Positions 6,873 through 15,215 are shown, numbered from the stretch's first letter. The stretch is 64,000 bases of DNA from Microbacterium sp. EST19A (GCF_019969685.1 NZ_JAHXYZ010000004.1:124001-188000); one strand, 5' to 3'. A program made the numbers and translations. Notes: a model not told the origin generated them from the sequence alone.

Positions 6873-8399
6873 TCAGGCCTCGGGCTGGCTGGAGACTGCT
6901 GCCGGAGTGATCGGGAGGCGCACCGTGAAGGTCGTGTCGCCGGGCTCGCTGGCCGCGGTGATGGATCCGCCGTGGCCGTCGACGATCGCCTTCACGATCG
7001 CGAGGCCGAGCCCGGTGCCGCCGGTCTGCCGCGCACGAGAGGTGTCTCCGCGCGCGAACCGGTCGAAGAGCTCATCGCGGAGGGCCGGATCGATCCCCGG
7101 TCCGTCGTCGTGCACGCGCAGGACGGCGTCCCCACCCTCTCGGCCCACGCTGAGCGTGATCGTGGTGCCGGCGGGCGTGTGCGTGCGGGCGTTCGCGAGC
7201 AGATTCGCGACCACCTGGTGCATCCGGCCGGCGTCGCCGACGATCGTGACGGGTTCGTCGGGAACGTCGATGGCCCAGTGGTGGTCGGCAGCCGTCGGAC
7301 GGGCGTCCGACAGGCCCTCGAGAGCCAACTGGGTGAGGTCGACCGTCCCGTAGACCAGCTCGCGGCCCTCGTCGAGTCGCGCGAGCAGCAGCAGATCCTC
7401 GACGAGACGGGTCATCCGGAGCGACTGCGCCTGGATGCGCTCCAGCGACGAGGTCGTGCTCTCGATCGCATCCGGCCCGTTCGCGCGCTCCGGATCCTGC
7501 CGCAGCGCGCGCAGCGACAGCTCCGAGTAGCCCCGGATCGACGCGAGAGGCGTGCGGAGCTCGTGGCTGGCGTCGGCCACGAAGCGGCGCATCTGCTCCT
7601 CGTTCTTCTGCCTGGCCGCGAGCGAGGTGTTCACATGGTCGAGAAGCTTGTTCAACGAGGCGCCGACGAGGCCCGTCTCGGTTCGAGGATCGGCTTCGGA
7701 TGCCGGGACACGCTCGGTGATGATCACCTCACCGCGATCCAGCTGCTGGTTGGCCACCCGCGTCGCGGTTCTCGCGACGGCGCGAAGCGGACGAAGGCTC
7801 ACCCGGATGGTGATCGCCGTGGTCAGGGCGAGCAGGATCAGGCCGCCGATCGTCGCGAGAGCGATCACGGTGAGCAGCTGAGTGAGCTGATTCTGGATGT
7901 CGTCGCGGGGGAGGCCCGTGATGACGACGACGCCGTTGTTCGTGGCAAGCGCCATGATCCGGTACGAGCCGAGGTCGGTGAGGGAGACCGTGGCCACGGA
8001 TCTGTCCACCAGGGCCGCGGCGACCTCGGCCATCTGCGTCTTGCTGAGCGTCTCCAGGGTGCCGGTGAGCTCGTCTCCGGGAGTGCTCTTCACGATGGCG
8101 CCGCTGTATCCCGTCACGGGGCTCGAGACGACGAAGAGGATTCCGGCGGGCGGGGCGAACGGACCCGTCAGGATGTTCTGCGCGGTCGCGGAGGAGGGTG
8201 CGAAAGCCTCGGTCACGCGCACCAGGGCGTGCGCATTGCTGCTCACCTTCTGGTCGAGCTGGTCCTCCATGGTCCGCCCCAGCGTCGCACTGGTGATGAT
8301 CGCGACGATGACGAGGATCAGCGACACGAACCCGATCACGGCGGTCATCAGCCGTGTCTGCAGGCTCATCGGTCGCCGTGTCATCGCCGCTGGGCTCAC
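6873..8399 (-). CDS. Two-component sensor histidine kinase
   Basis: This is a 508-residue membrane sensor kinase. A first membrane helix (about residues 18-40) is followed by an extracytoplasmic sensor of ~140 residues, a second helix, a HAMP-like linker, a HisKA dimerisation domain with the phospho-accepting His in FVADASHELRTPLAS (~279), and a HATPase_c domain with N, G1 and G2 boxes (LLANARTHTPAG, VHDDGPGID, GTGLGLAI). The GTG start at 8399 overlaps the stop of the response-regulator gene by 4 bases, so the pair is translationally coupled; an ATG at 8384 is the alternative. The signal sensed is not evident. Confidence 0.93.
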   Translation of the reverse strand: MSPAAMTRRPMSLQTRLMTAVIGFVSLILVIVAIITSATLGRTMEDQLDQKVSSNAHALVRVTEAFAPSSATAQNILTGPFAPPAGILFVVSSPVTGYSGAIVKSTPGDELTGTLETLSKTQMAEVAAALVDRSVATVSLTDLGSYRIMALATNNGVVVITGLPRDDIQNQLTQLLTVIALATIGGLILLALTTAITIRVSLRPLRAVARTATRVANQQLDRGEVIITERVPASEADPRTETGLVGASLNKLLDHVNTSLAARQKNEEQMRRFVADASHELRTPLASIRGYSELSLRALRQDPERANGPDAIESTTSSLERIQAQSLRMTRLVEDLLLLARLDEGRELVYGTVDLTQLALEGLSDARPTAADHHWAIDVPDEPVTIVGDAGRMHQVVANLLANARTHTPAGTTITLSVGREGGDAVLRVHDDGPGIDPALRDELFDRFARGDTSRARQTGGTGLGLAIVKAIVDGHGGSITAASEPGDTTFTVRLPITPAAVSSQPEA

Positions 8400-9124
8400 T
8401 GGGGCGCCTTGATCATGTAGCCGACGCCGCGGACGGTGTGGAGCAGCGGCGTGCGCCCCGCGTCGATCTTCTTGCGCAGGTACGAGATGTAGAGCTCGAC
8501 CACCGAGGACTTGCCGCCGAAGTCGTAGCTCCAGACCCGGTCGAGGATCTGCGCCTTCGAGAGCACGCGCCGTTCGTTGCGCATCAGGTACCGCAGCAGC
8601 TCGAACTCGGTCGCAGTGAGGTCGATCTCGACACCGTCGCGCACGACCTCGTGACTGTCCTCGTTGAGCATGAGGTCGGCGACGCGCAGGATGGACTGTC
8701 CGTCGTCCGCGGTGGCGTGACCGGTGCGGCGGATGATCGCGCGCAGCCGTGCGATGACCTCCTCCAGGCTGAACGGCTTCGTGACGTAGTCGTCTCCGCC
8801 GGCCGTGAGTCCCGCGACCCGGTCGCCCACGGCATCTTTCGCCGTGAGGAACAGCACCGGCACGAGGCTGCCCGATTCTCGCAGTCTGCGCAGCACGGCC
8901 ATGCCGTCGAGGTCGGGCATCATGATGTCGAGCACGAGGGCGTCGGGCTCGAACTCGCGCGCGACCTGGAGGGCCTCCATGCCCGACGACGCGGTGCGCA
9001 CCTCCCACCCCTCCATGCGCAGCGCCATCGCGAGCAGGTCGGTGAGCATCTGCTCGTCATCGACGGCGAGGATGCGAAGCGGAGAGCCATCCGGACGGCG
9101 GAGGTCGGGCAGGTCACTGGTCAT
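8396..9124 (-). CDS. OmpR/PhoB-family response regulator
   Basis: The 242-residue response regulator has a receiver domain (about 17-130) with the acidic pair VDDE, phospho-acceptor Asp66 in LVLDIMMP and Lys116 in VTKPF. It is followed by an OmpR-type winged helix (LTATEFELLRYLMRN ... SSVVELYISYLRKKID ... TVRGVGYMI). It is the partner of the overlapping kinase gene. The sequence CAGAAT lies 6 bases upstream of the ATG and could be a -10 giving a leaderless transcript. The start region also faces the divergent FAD oxidase gene at 9216. Confidence 0.94.
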   Translation of the reverse strand: MTSDLPDLRRPDGSPLRILAVDDEQMLTDLLAMALRMEGWEVRTASSGMEALQVAREFEPDALVLDIMMPDLDGMAVLRRLRESGSLVPVLFLTAKDAVGDRVAGLTAGGDDYVTKPFSLEEVIARLRAIIRRTGHATADDGQSILRVADLMLNEDSHEVVRDGVEIDLTATEFELLRYLMRNERRVLSKAQILDRVWSYDFGGKSSVVELYISYLRKKIDAGRTPLLHTVRGVGYMIKAPQ

Positions 9125-9203
9125 GGACCCATTCTGCGGAATCTCCTATGTGATTTCTATGGAGTTCGTTATGGTTCCGCTGTGAGATGTCCGACGGCGT
9201 GGC

Positions 9204-9209
9204 TACCAT
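9204..9209 (+). promoter_or_regulatory. -10 box TACCAT, predicted leaderless start for the FAD oxidase
   Basis: TACCAT ends exactly 6 bases before ATG 9216, placing the predicted +1 at the start codon. No clear Shine-Dalgarno site fits between them. Confidence 0.55.
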
Positions 9210-9215
9210 GTCGAC

Positions 9216-10463
9216 ATGGCTGACATCACCGATGCTGCGGCATCCTCGGTCCGTCGTCCCTCCACCCCGGAAGAGATCGCCGCCATCGTCGTCGAAGCGG
9301 CGAAGGGGGCCGTCCCTCTGACGGTCGTCTCCGGCGGGCACGGGCCGTGGTCGCACGACCTCGCCGACGGCATCCGCCTCGACCTGGGCGCGCTGTCCGC
9401 GGTCGAGGTCGACGGCACGACCGTCCACATCGGCGGCGGTGCCGTGTGGGGCGGCGTCGCGACGACGCTGGCCGCACACGGACTGGCCATCAGCTCCGGC
9501 GACACGGCGTCGGTCGGGGTCGGCGGCCTCACCCTCGGCGGCGGGATCGGGTGGATGGTGCGCTCCTGGGGGCTCGCCGTCGATCAGCTCGTCGGCGCGC
9601 AGGTGGTGACCGCGTCCGGCCAGATCGTCGAGACGTCGGCCGAGGCCCACCCCGACCTCTTCTGGGCGCTGCGCGGCGGCGGAGGCAACTTCGGTGTGAT
9701 CACCCGGTTCGACTTCTCCGCTCACCCGCTCCCGGGCATCGCGTTCGCCGAGAATGTGATCGACGGCGATGCCGCACCCGTGCTGCGCGCCGCGCGGGAA
9801 CTGCTCCGCGAGGCGCCGCGCGAGCTCACCGTGACCTACATGGACGTGCCGGCGATGGATCCGAGCGCGCCGGCCGGCGCGCGACTGAGCGCTGTCTGGG
9901 CAGCGCCGGACCCCGACCGTCTGCGCGCGGTGCTGGAGCCGATCTCCGCGCTCGACGGTGTGCACACGGAGATCACGTCTCCGGCCTACCGTGAGGTTCT
10001 GCTCGAGATGCCGGAGCCCGAAGGCGAAGAGCAGGCCGCGCCGGGGTTCATCGGCGGCAACGGTCTGTATGCCGAACTCGACGACGCGCTGATCGAGCGC
10101 CTTGTCGCGTTCCGCCTCGCATATCCGGCATCCGTCGTCTTCCTGCGATCGCTGGGAGGCGCGTTCGGCGAGGTGCCGCAGGAAGACACGGCATTCCCGG
10201 CGCGATCCGCGAAATGGTTCGTGATGGCCGGCGCCTTCGACATCCCGGGCCTGGTCGATGACGAGGCGCGGGCGTCGATCCGCTCGGACTGGTCGGGGAT
10301 CCAGGCGGGTCGTCTCGCCGAGTACGGCAACTTCGCCGACACCGAGCGCCCAGAGGCGGTTCCGGGCATGTTCACCGAAGCCGCGCTCGCTCGACTGCGC
10401 GAGGTGAAGGCGACGTGGGATCCGCAGAACGTGTTCCGCCGCAACCACAACATCCTCGTCTGA
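9216..10463 (+). CDS. FAD-linked oxidase (BBE-like flavoprotein)
   Basis: This 415-residue protein belongs to the vanillyl-alcohol-oxidase/berberine-bridge-like flavoproteins. The N-terminal FAD_binding_4 domain contains SGGHGPWSHD, where the His is the expected covalent 8-alpha-histidyl flavin ligand, and the glycine-rich GGLTLGGGIGWM. The C-terminal BBE-type ending is FRRNHNI. The second, 6-S-cysteinyl flavin bond seen in bicovalent members is absent: the usual Cys position reads TASVGVGG. The substrate is unknown; sugars or small alcohols are typical for the family. It stands alone, convergent with the esterase gene. Confidence 0.85.
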   Translation: MADITDAAASSVRRPSTPEEIAAIVVEAAKGAVPLTVVSGGHGPWSHDLADGIRLDLGALSAVEVDGTTVHIGGGAVWGGVATTLAAHGLAISSGDTASVGVGGLTLGGGIGWMVRSWGLAVDQLVGAQVVTASGQIVETSAEAHPDLFWALRGGGGNFGVITRFDFSAHPLPGIAFAENVIDGDAAPVLRAARELLREAPRELTVTYMDVPAMDPSAPAGARLSAVWAAPDPDRLRAVLEPISALDGVHTEITSPAYREVLLEMPEPEGEEQAAPGFIGGNGLYAELDDALIERLVAFRLAYPASVVFLRSLGGAFGEVPQEDTAFPARSAKWFVMAGAFDIPGLVDDEARASIRSDWSGIQAGRLAEYGNFADTERPEAVPGMFTEAALARLREVKATWDPQNVFRRNHNILV

Positions 10464-10487
10464 CCGAGAAGGCGAGACGGCGGATGC

Positions 10488-11513
10488 TCAGACGAGGCGT
10501 TCGTCCGGAAGCGCCAGGAAGTCGATGCCGGCCTGCAGCGCCAGCCGGTCGGCCTGCTCGCCCGCAGACCCCTCGAGGTGACCGTTCGCCCGGACGCTCA
10601 GGCGTCTCGGCCCGGTCAGCGCGTGATAGATCGCGAACTGCCCGCGCGGGTCGACCGCAGGATCGAGCACCGCAGCGCTGACGTGTACCGGAAGCCGGAG
10701 CCGTCGTGCCGCGATCGCCGCGTCGAAGTAGTCGAGCACGAGCCGGTCGTCGGGGTGTCGGCGCAGGTGCTGCCTCACGGCCTCACCGCTGCCGGTGCAC
10801 CGCCGCGTCAGCCGCACGGCGTGGTTCCCGAAGCTCGGTACGTCGAGTGAGGCGCGGCGGAAACGGGGATCCCAGGGGAGGGCCATCGCCCCGATTCCGC
10901 CGCCGAAGCTGCTGCCGCTGTAGTCGAGGGCTGCGACCGCCTCCGGGGCGATGTCGAGCAGGACGGTCGCCGCCCGCCAGAGGTCGGCGGCGGCGAAGCG
11001 GTGCGAGTAGGTGTCGCGGTGTGCGATGCCGGCGAGGACATGCGCGGACGGGGCAGCCGGGAAGCGGCTCGGTGCTCCCGGAGACAGCCCGGGCGCACAG
11101 GGGAAGATCGCGGCGGTGTCGGCCGCCACGATGTCGACGTCGGGAGCGTCGCGCCCGCCGTAGCCGTGCCCGACGACGAGGCCCCGTCGGACGGACGCCG
11201 CCACGTGCGGCACCATCACGTACGCCACCGCCTGTTCGCCGGCGGAGGAGTCGAACGCGATCTCCGTGATCCGATGCGACGCGGTCGACGCTCGGTCGTC
11301 CACGAGCCGCCAGTCGACCGGACCGGTGCCGAACTCCGTGAAAGTCGCATGCCAGAACTCATCGAAGCCGGCAGGCTCGGGCGCGAGCTCCCGCGGCGTC
11401 AGCAGCGCGCTCAGCGGGTACTCCGTCCACTCCTCACCCGGGTGAGGAGTGGACGAAGACGAACCGCTCAGTGCGTGTCTTCCGCCTCGATCTCGGTGCG
11501 GTCGCCCGACCAC
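10488..11513 (-). CDS. Acetylxylan-esterase-family (AXE1) hydrolase, start uncertain
   Basis: This alpha/beta hydrolase resembles the acetyl xylan / cephalosporin-C deacetylase family. It has nucleophile Ser in SGSSFGGGIG, Asp in LDPAVDPRG and His in NGHLEG. Homology to the family begins at about TEYPLSALLTPREL (codons near 11418). The only canonical in-frame start upstream is ATG 11513, which lies inside gnd and would add ~30 low-complexity residues; no ATG, GTG or TTG occurs between them. A GTG well placed after the gnd stop is out of frame. The gene therefore either overlaps gnd by 46 bases, uses a non-canonical start, or has lost its start. Confidence 0.75.
   Translation of the reverse strand: MVGRPHRDRGGRHALSGSSSSTPHPGEEWTEYPLSALLTPRELAPEPAGFDEFWHATFTEFGTGPVDWRLVDDRASTASHRITEIAFDSSAGEQAVAYVMVPHVAASVRRGLVVGHGYGGRDAPDVDIVAADTAAIFPCAPGLSPGAPSRFPAAPSAHVLAGIAHRDTYSHRFAAADLWRAATVLLDIAPEAVAALDYSGSSFGGGIGAMALPWDPRFRRASLDVPSFGNHAVRLTRRCTGSGEAVRQHLRRHPDDRLVLDYFDAAIAARRLRLPVHVSAAVLDPAVDPRGQFAIYHALTGPRRLSVRANGHLEGSAGEQADRLALQAGIDFLALPDERLV
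11424..11455. repeat. 32-base perfect palindrome downstream of gnd
   Basis: CGTCCACTCCTCACCC at 11424-11439 is followed without spacer by its exact complement at 11440-11455. It begins 13 bases after the gnd stop and lies inside the N-terminal codons of the downstream esterase frame. It has no loop and no T-run, so it looks less like an intrinsic terminator than like an operator or a cruciform-prone site. Confidence 0.85.
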
Positions 11514-12916
11514 TGCGTGTGGAAGGTGCCCGGCTTGTCGATGCGCTTGTAGGTGTGCGCGCCGAAGAAGTCACGCTGTCCCTGCACGAGCGCGGCGGGA
11601 AGCCGGTCGGCGCGGATGCCGTCGTAGTACGACAGCGACGACGAGAAGGCGGGAGCCGGGATGCCGGCCTGCGCGGCCGCGACCACGACACGACGCCAGG
11701 ACGCCTGCGCGCGGGTGATCGCCTCGGTGAAGTACGGGGCGGTGAGCAGCACCGGCAGCTCCGGCTGAGCCTGGTACGCGTCGGCGATGCGGTTGAGGAA
11801 CTGCGCGCGGATGATGCAGCCGCCGCGCCAGATCTTCGAGATCGCCCCCAGGTCGATGTTCCAGCCGTACTCGGCGGCGCCGGCGCGGATCTCGTCGAAG
11901 CCCTGCGAGTAGGCCACGATCTTGGAGGCGTACAACGCGAGCCGGACGTCCTCGATGAACGCGGCCTCGTCGGCGACCGTGAACTCCTCTGACGGGCCGG
12001 GGAGCGCGACGGAGACCGCGCGCTGCTCGGGGTGCGACGACAGCGAGCGGGCGAACGTGGCCTCCGCGATGCCCGACACGGGCACCCCGAGCGACAGGGC
12101 GGTCTGCACGGTCCAGGCGCCGGTGCCCTTTGCTCCGGCCTGGTCGAGGATGATGTCGACGAGCGGCTTGCCGGTCTCGGCATCCACCTGGCGGAGCACC
12201 TCGGCCGTGATCTCGATCAGGTACGACTCCAGCTCGCCGGTGTTCCACTCGGCGAAGATGTCGGCGATCTCGGCGGGGGACTTGCCCGTGCCGCGGCGGA
12301 TGAGGTCGTACGCCTCGGCGATCAGCTGCATGTCGGCGTACTCGATGCCGTTGTGCACCATCTTCACGAAGTGGCCGGCTCCGTCGTGGCCGACGTGCGT
12401 GACGCACGGCTCGCCCTCGGCGACCGCGGCGATCGACTTCAGGATCGGGCCGAGCGTGATCCACGACTCGTCCGAGCCGCCGGGCATGATCGAGGGGCCG
12501 GTGAGAGCACCCTCCTCGCCGCCGGAGATACCGGCGCCGACGAAGTTGATGCCGGTCTCACGTACCGCCTTCTCGCGGCGGATCGTGTCGGGGAAGTAGG
12601 CGTTGCCGCCGTCGACGATGATGTCGCCGGGCTCGAAGACCTCGACGAGCGAGTCGATCACGGCATCCGTCGGGCCACCGGCCTTCACCATGATGATCGC
12701 GGTGCGCGGCTTCTGCAGCGAGTCGGCGAACTCCTGGTAGGTCTTCGCCGGGACGAAACCGGCCTCGGGGTGCTCCGAGACGAGGGTCTCGGTCTTCTCG
12801 TGGCTGCGGTTGAAGATCGCCACCGTGTTGCCCTCGCGGCTGGCGAGGTTGCGGGCGAGGTTCGAACCCATGACGGCGAGTCCGACGACTCCGATGTTCG
12901 CTGATGCTTCGGGCAC
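11468..12916 (-). CDS. gnd: 6-phosphogluconate dehydrogenase, decarboxylating (NADP-type)
   Basis: This oxidative pentose-phosphate enzyme converts 6-phosphogluconate to ribulose-5-phosphate, CO2 and NADPH. The 482-residue length fits the long (class I) family. It has an N-terminal Rossmann GLAVMGSNLARN, the NADP-type NRSHEKTE after strand 2, the active-site stretch GAGISGGEEGA with KMVHNGIEY (catalytic Lys/His/Asn), and the C-terminal FFGAHTYKRID. The start is GTG 12916 with GAGGAG 8 bases upstream. A -10-like TACGCT (12958-12953) gives a leader of about 30 bases. Confidence 0.96.
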   Translation of the reverse strand: MPEASANIGVVGLAVMGSNLARNLASREGNTVAIFNRSHEKTETLVSEHPEAGFVPAKTYQEFADSLQKPRTAIIMVKAGGPTDAVIDSLVEVFEPGDIIVDGGNAYFPDTIRREKAVRETGINFVGAGISGGEEGALTGPSIMPGGSDESWITLGPILKSIAAVAEGEPCVTHVGHDGAGHFVKMVHNGIEYADMQLIAEAYDLIRRGTGKSPAEIADIFAEWNTGELESYLIEITAEVLRQVDAETGKPLVDIILDQAGAKGTGAWTVQTALSLGVPVSGIAEATFARSLSSHPEQRAVSVALPGPSEEFTVADEAAFIEDVRLALYASKIVAYSQGFDEIRAGAAEYGWNIDLGAISKIWRGGCIIRAQFLNRIADAYQAQPELPVLLTAPYFTEAITRAQASWRRVVVAAAQAGIPAPAFSSSLSYYDGIRADRLPAALVQGQRDFFGAHTYKRIDKPGTFHTQWSGDRTEIEAEDTH

Positions 12917-12952
12917 AGAAAGGCTCCTCGATCGTGAAGAAGGGGTGCTTTC

Positions 12953-13050
12953 AGCGTATCGCTGTGCAGGAGGCGCGTGCGCCCCGTGTCACGGATTGCG
13001 ACGAAAGCCGGGCGGTGGCGGCGCGCAGGGCGATCCGGAGGTCATACGCT
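12953..13050. promoter_or_regulatory. Divergent promoter region gnd / 2-hydroxyacid dehydrogenase
   Basis: The 162-base gap carries two identical -10 candidates on opposite strands: TACGCT read on the minus strand at 12958-12953 for gnd, and TACGCT at 13045-13050 for the dehydrogenase gene. Each would give a short leader containing a good ribosome-binding site (GAGGAG and GGAAGGA). No convincing -35 boxes were found. Confidence 0.45.
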
Positions 13051-13078
13051 GGACCCGGTCGTCGAAGGAAGGATCAGC

Positions 13079-14137
13079 ATGGTCGGTTCGGACAACAGAT
13101 TGCGCGCCGTCGTCGCGGTACCGCTGCCGGAGGAGCTCTGCCGCCTCATCGAGACGCTCGAGCCGCGTGTCGAGGTCGTCCGCGATCAGGACCTGCTGCC
13201 GCCGATGCGCGGCCCTGCCGACTGGACCGGCGACCCCGATTTCGTCCGCACGCCGGAGCAGCAGGCCGCGTTCGACGCCCTCGTCGACTCTGCCGATGCG
13301 CTGTTCGGCGCTCCCGACGTCGATGCCGCGGCCCTGGCGCGCACCGTGAGGGCGAACCCGCGTCTGCGCTGGGTCATGACGACGGCCGCGGGTGGCGGCA
13401 GCACGGTGCGGGCGGCCGAGCTCTCCCGCGCCGAACTCGACCGCGTCGTCTTCACGACGAGTGCGGGTGTGCACGGTGGCACGCTCGCGGAGTTCTCCCT
13501 CTTCGCCGTCCTGGCCGGTGCGAAGGGGCTTCCGCGTCTGCTGACGGATCAGCGGAGCCGGACCTGGCCCGATCGCTGGCAGATGCGGCAGCTCGACGAG
13601 ATGACGGTGCTGATCGTCGGACTCGGCGGCATCGGCGCGGAGTGCGCGCGGCGCTTCCACGCCCTGGGAGCCCAGGTCTGGGGTACGACCCGCTCCGGGG
13701 AACCGGTGGAGGGCGTGGATCGTCTCGTGCCGCTCGACAGGCTCGTCGACGCGGTGGGCGAGGTGGATGCCATCGTGATCACGCTCCCCGGCACCGAGCA
13801 GACCCATCACCTCATCGGCGAAGAGGTGCTCGCCGCCGTCAAGCCCGGAATGATCCTGACGAACGTCGGACGGGGCACGGTCGTGGATGAGGCCGCGCTG
13901 CTCGCGGCGCTCGATGACGGGCGAGTCGCGTTCGCCGGACTCGACGTCTTCGAGCGCGAGCCTCTCGACGCGGCATCCCCGCTGTGGGATCACCCGAACG
14001 TGCTGGTCAGCCCGCATACCGCGGCGCTCAACTCGAACGAGGAGGAGCGCATCGCGCGACGGTTCGCCGAGAACGCCACGCGCCTGCTCGACGGTGCAGA
14101 GCTTCGCGCCGTGGTTGACACGGTCGAGTTCTACTGA
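13079..14137 (+). CDS. D-2-hydroxyacid dehydrogenase family protein
   Basis: This 352-residue NAD(P)-dependent dehydrogenase belongs to the D-isomer-specific family. It has the NAD-binding GLGGIGAECARRF, the catalytic Arg in NVGRGTVVDEAALL, the Glu in LDVFEREPL and the His in SPHTAAL. The start ATG 13079 is chosen because GGAAGGA lies just upstream and the family N-terminus (VVAVPLPEEL) begins a few residues later; the open frame extends further upstream without a ribosome-binding site. The substrate cannot be told from sequence. Confidence 0.88.
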   Translation: MVGSDNRLRAVVAVPLPEELCRLIETLEPRVEVVRDQDLLPPMRGPADWTGDPDFVRTPEQQAAFDALVDSADALFGAPDVDAAALARTVRANPRLRWVMTTAAGGGSTVRAAELSRAELDRVVFTTSAGVHGGTLAEFSLFAVLAGAKGLPRLLTDQRSRTWPDRWQMRQLDEMTVLIVGLGGIGAECARRFHALGAQVWGTTRSGEPVEGVDRLVPLDRLVDAVGEVDAIVITLPGTEQTHHLIGEEVLAAVKPGMILTNVGRGTVVDEAALLAALDDGRVAFAGLDVFEREPLDAASPLWDHPNVLVSPHTAALNSNEEERIARRFAENATRLLDGAELRAVVDTVEFY

Positions 14138-14155
14138 GGCGGGCGCTCAGGCGTC

Positions 14156-14171
14156 GGCGCCGGCCGGCGCC
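14156..14171. terminator. GC-rich palindrome between convergent genes
   Basis: GGCGCCGGCCGGCGCC is a 16-base perfect palindrome in the 40-base gap between the dehydrogenase stop and the stop of the small membrane protein gene. It may stop transcription from either side, but it has no T-run. Confidence 0.4.
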
Positions 14172-14177
14172 GCGGGC

Positions 14178-14303
14178 TCAATCCTTGCGGTAGCCGGAAC
14201 GGCCCATGGAGAACAGCGCGGCGAAGCTGCCCACGACGGCGCACACGGTCATCGCTCCGATGAGCCAGAGAAGTGCGTGCGAGAGGAAGGCGCCGTCGAG
14301 CAT
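14178..14303 (-). CDS. Small single-span membrane protein (41 aa)
   Basis: This short reading frame encodes MLDGAFLSHALLWLIGAMTV then CAVVGSFAALFSMGRSGYRKD: one strongly hydrophobic segment of ~25 residues with a basic cytosolic tail. Support comes from the well-placed site CGGAG 7 bases before the ATG, a -10-like TAGGCT (14348-14343, minus strand) about 40 bases upstream, and clean start and stop codons. It faces the rplY leader. The function is unknown. Confidence 0.65.
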   Translation of the reverse strand: MLDGAFLSHALLWLIGAMTVCAVVGSFAALFSMGRSGYRKD

Positions 14304-14342
14304 GAGGTTCTCCGTGATCTGCAGAAAAGGACCGGTGTACTC

Positions 14343-14528
14343 AGCCTAACGGCTCATCCGGTACCATTGAGTCTGTACCTCGGCGAGGGATGCTTCTGCG
14401 CGTGCGCGGACATCCGTTATCGACGCGGCGAAGCAAGCCCGGTGGCTTTCCTCACGCGTCTGCGTTCGAGCTCACAATTCCAAGACCACCGCGCGGCGCC
14501 TTCGCTGCGTGTCCTGAAGGAGAACCTC
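14343..14528 (+). promoter_or_regulatory. Promoter and ~155-base leader of rplY, overlapping a divergent promoter
   Basis: TACCAT at 14362-14367 is a -10 candidate for rplY and would leave an untranslated leader of about 155 bases. On the other strand TAGGCT at 14348-14343 is a -10 candidate for the 41-residue protein. The two boxes are only 13 bases apart. The leader ends with the strong site GAAGGAG before ATG 14529. No stable fold was established by eye, but the length would allow autogenous control. Confidence 0.4.
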
Positions 14529-15164
14529 ATGTCTGAAGACACCAAGGTCCACGCCGAGCTCCGCGAGAGCTTCGGCAAGGGCTTCGCCCGCCGCCTCCGC
14601 GCTGCCGGCAAGATCCCCGCCGTCATCTACGGCCACGGCACCGAGCCGGTGCACGTCGCGCTGCCGGGCCACCAGGTCGCGCTCATCATCCGCCGCGCCA
14701 ACGCGCTGCTGGAGCTCGACATCGAGGGCAAGGAGCAGCTCGCCCTGGTCAAGGACGTCCAGAAGGACCCCGTGCACCAGATCATCGAGCACATCGACCT
14801 GCTCGTCGTGCGCAAGGGCGAGAAGGTCACGATTGACGTTCCCGTCATCGTCACCGGCGAGCCCGCTCCGGGCACGATCGTCAACCAGGACGCGAACACG
14901 CTGTCGATCGAGGCCGAGGCCACGCACATCCCGCAGAACGTCGAGGTCTCCGTCGAGGGTCTCGAAGAGGGTGCGCAGATCACCGCCGCAGACGTGAAGC
15001 TGCCGAAGGGTTCGACCCTGCTGGCCGACCCCGAGGTGCTCGTCGTCGCGATCGCCATTCCCGCCGAGATCGACCTCGGCGAAGAGGGCGAGGCCGCTGA
15101 GGGCGCCGAGGGCGACGCCGCAGCCGAGGGCGACGCCGCAGCCGAGGAGTCCGCTGCGGAGTGA
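14529..15164 (+). CDS. rplY: 50S ribosomal protein bL25 (CTC family)
   Basis: This 211-residue long-form L25, also called general stress protein Ctc, binds 5S rRNA. The N-terminal L25 domain (about 1-95) contains RESFGKGFARRLRAAGKIPAV and the conserved KDVQKDPVHQIIEHIDLL. The C-terminal TL5-type beta domain is followed by an acidic Ala/Glu-rich tail with a small repeat (EGDAAAEGDAAAEES). ATG 14529 follows the strong site GAAGGAG. A strong hairpin terminator follows, so rplY is probably transcribed alone, although pth comes next as in M. tuberculosis (Rv1015c-Rv1014c). Confidence 0.95.
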   Translation: MSEDTKVHAELRESFGKGFARRLRAAGKIPAVIYGHGTEPVHVALPGHQVALIIRRANALLELDIEGKEQLALVKDVQKDPVHQIIEHIDLLVVRKGEKVTIDVPVIVTGEPAPGTIVNQDANTLSIEAEATHIPQNVEVSVEGLEEGAQITAADVKLPKGSTLLADPEVLVVAIAIPAEIDLGEEGEAAEGAEGDAAAEGDAAAEESAAE

Positions 15165-15182
15165 TCTCCGACAGTTTCAGGG

Positions 15183-15215
15183 CAGAGGGGACGCGATCGG
15201 ATCGCGTCCCCTCTG
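15183..15215 (+). terminator. Terminator hairpin after rplY
   Basis: A 15-base perfect stem (15183-15197 with 15201-15215) has a 3-base loop and begins 18 bases after the rplY stop. The following TCGTAT is only weakly T-rich. Confidence 0.75.
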
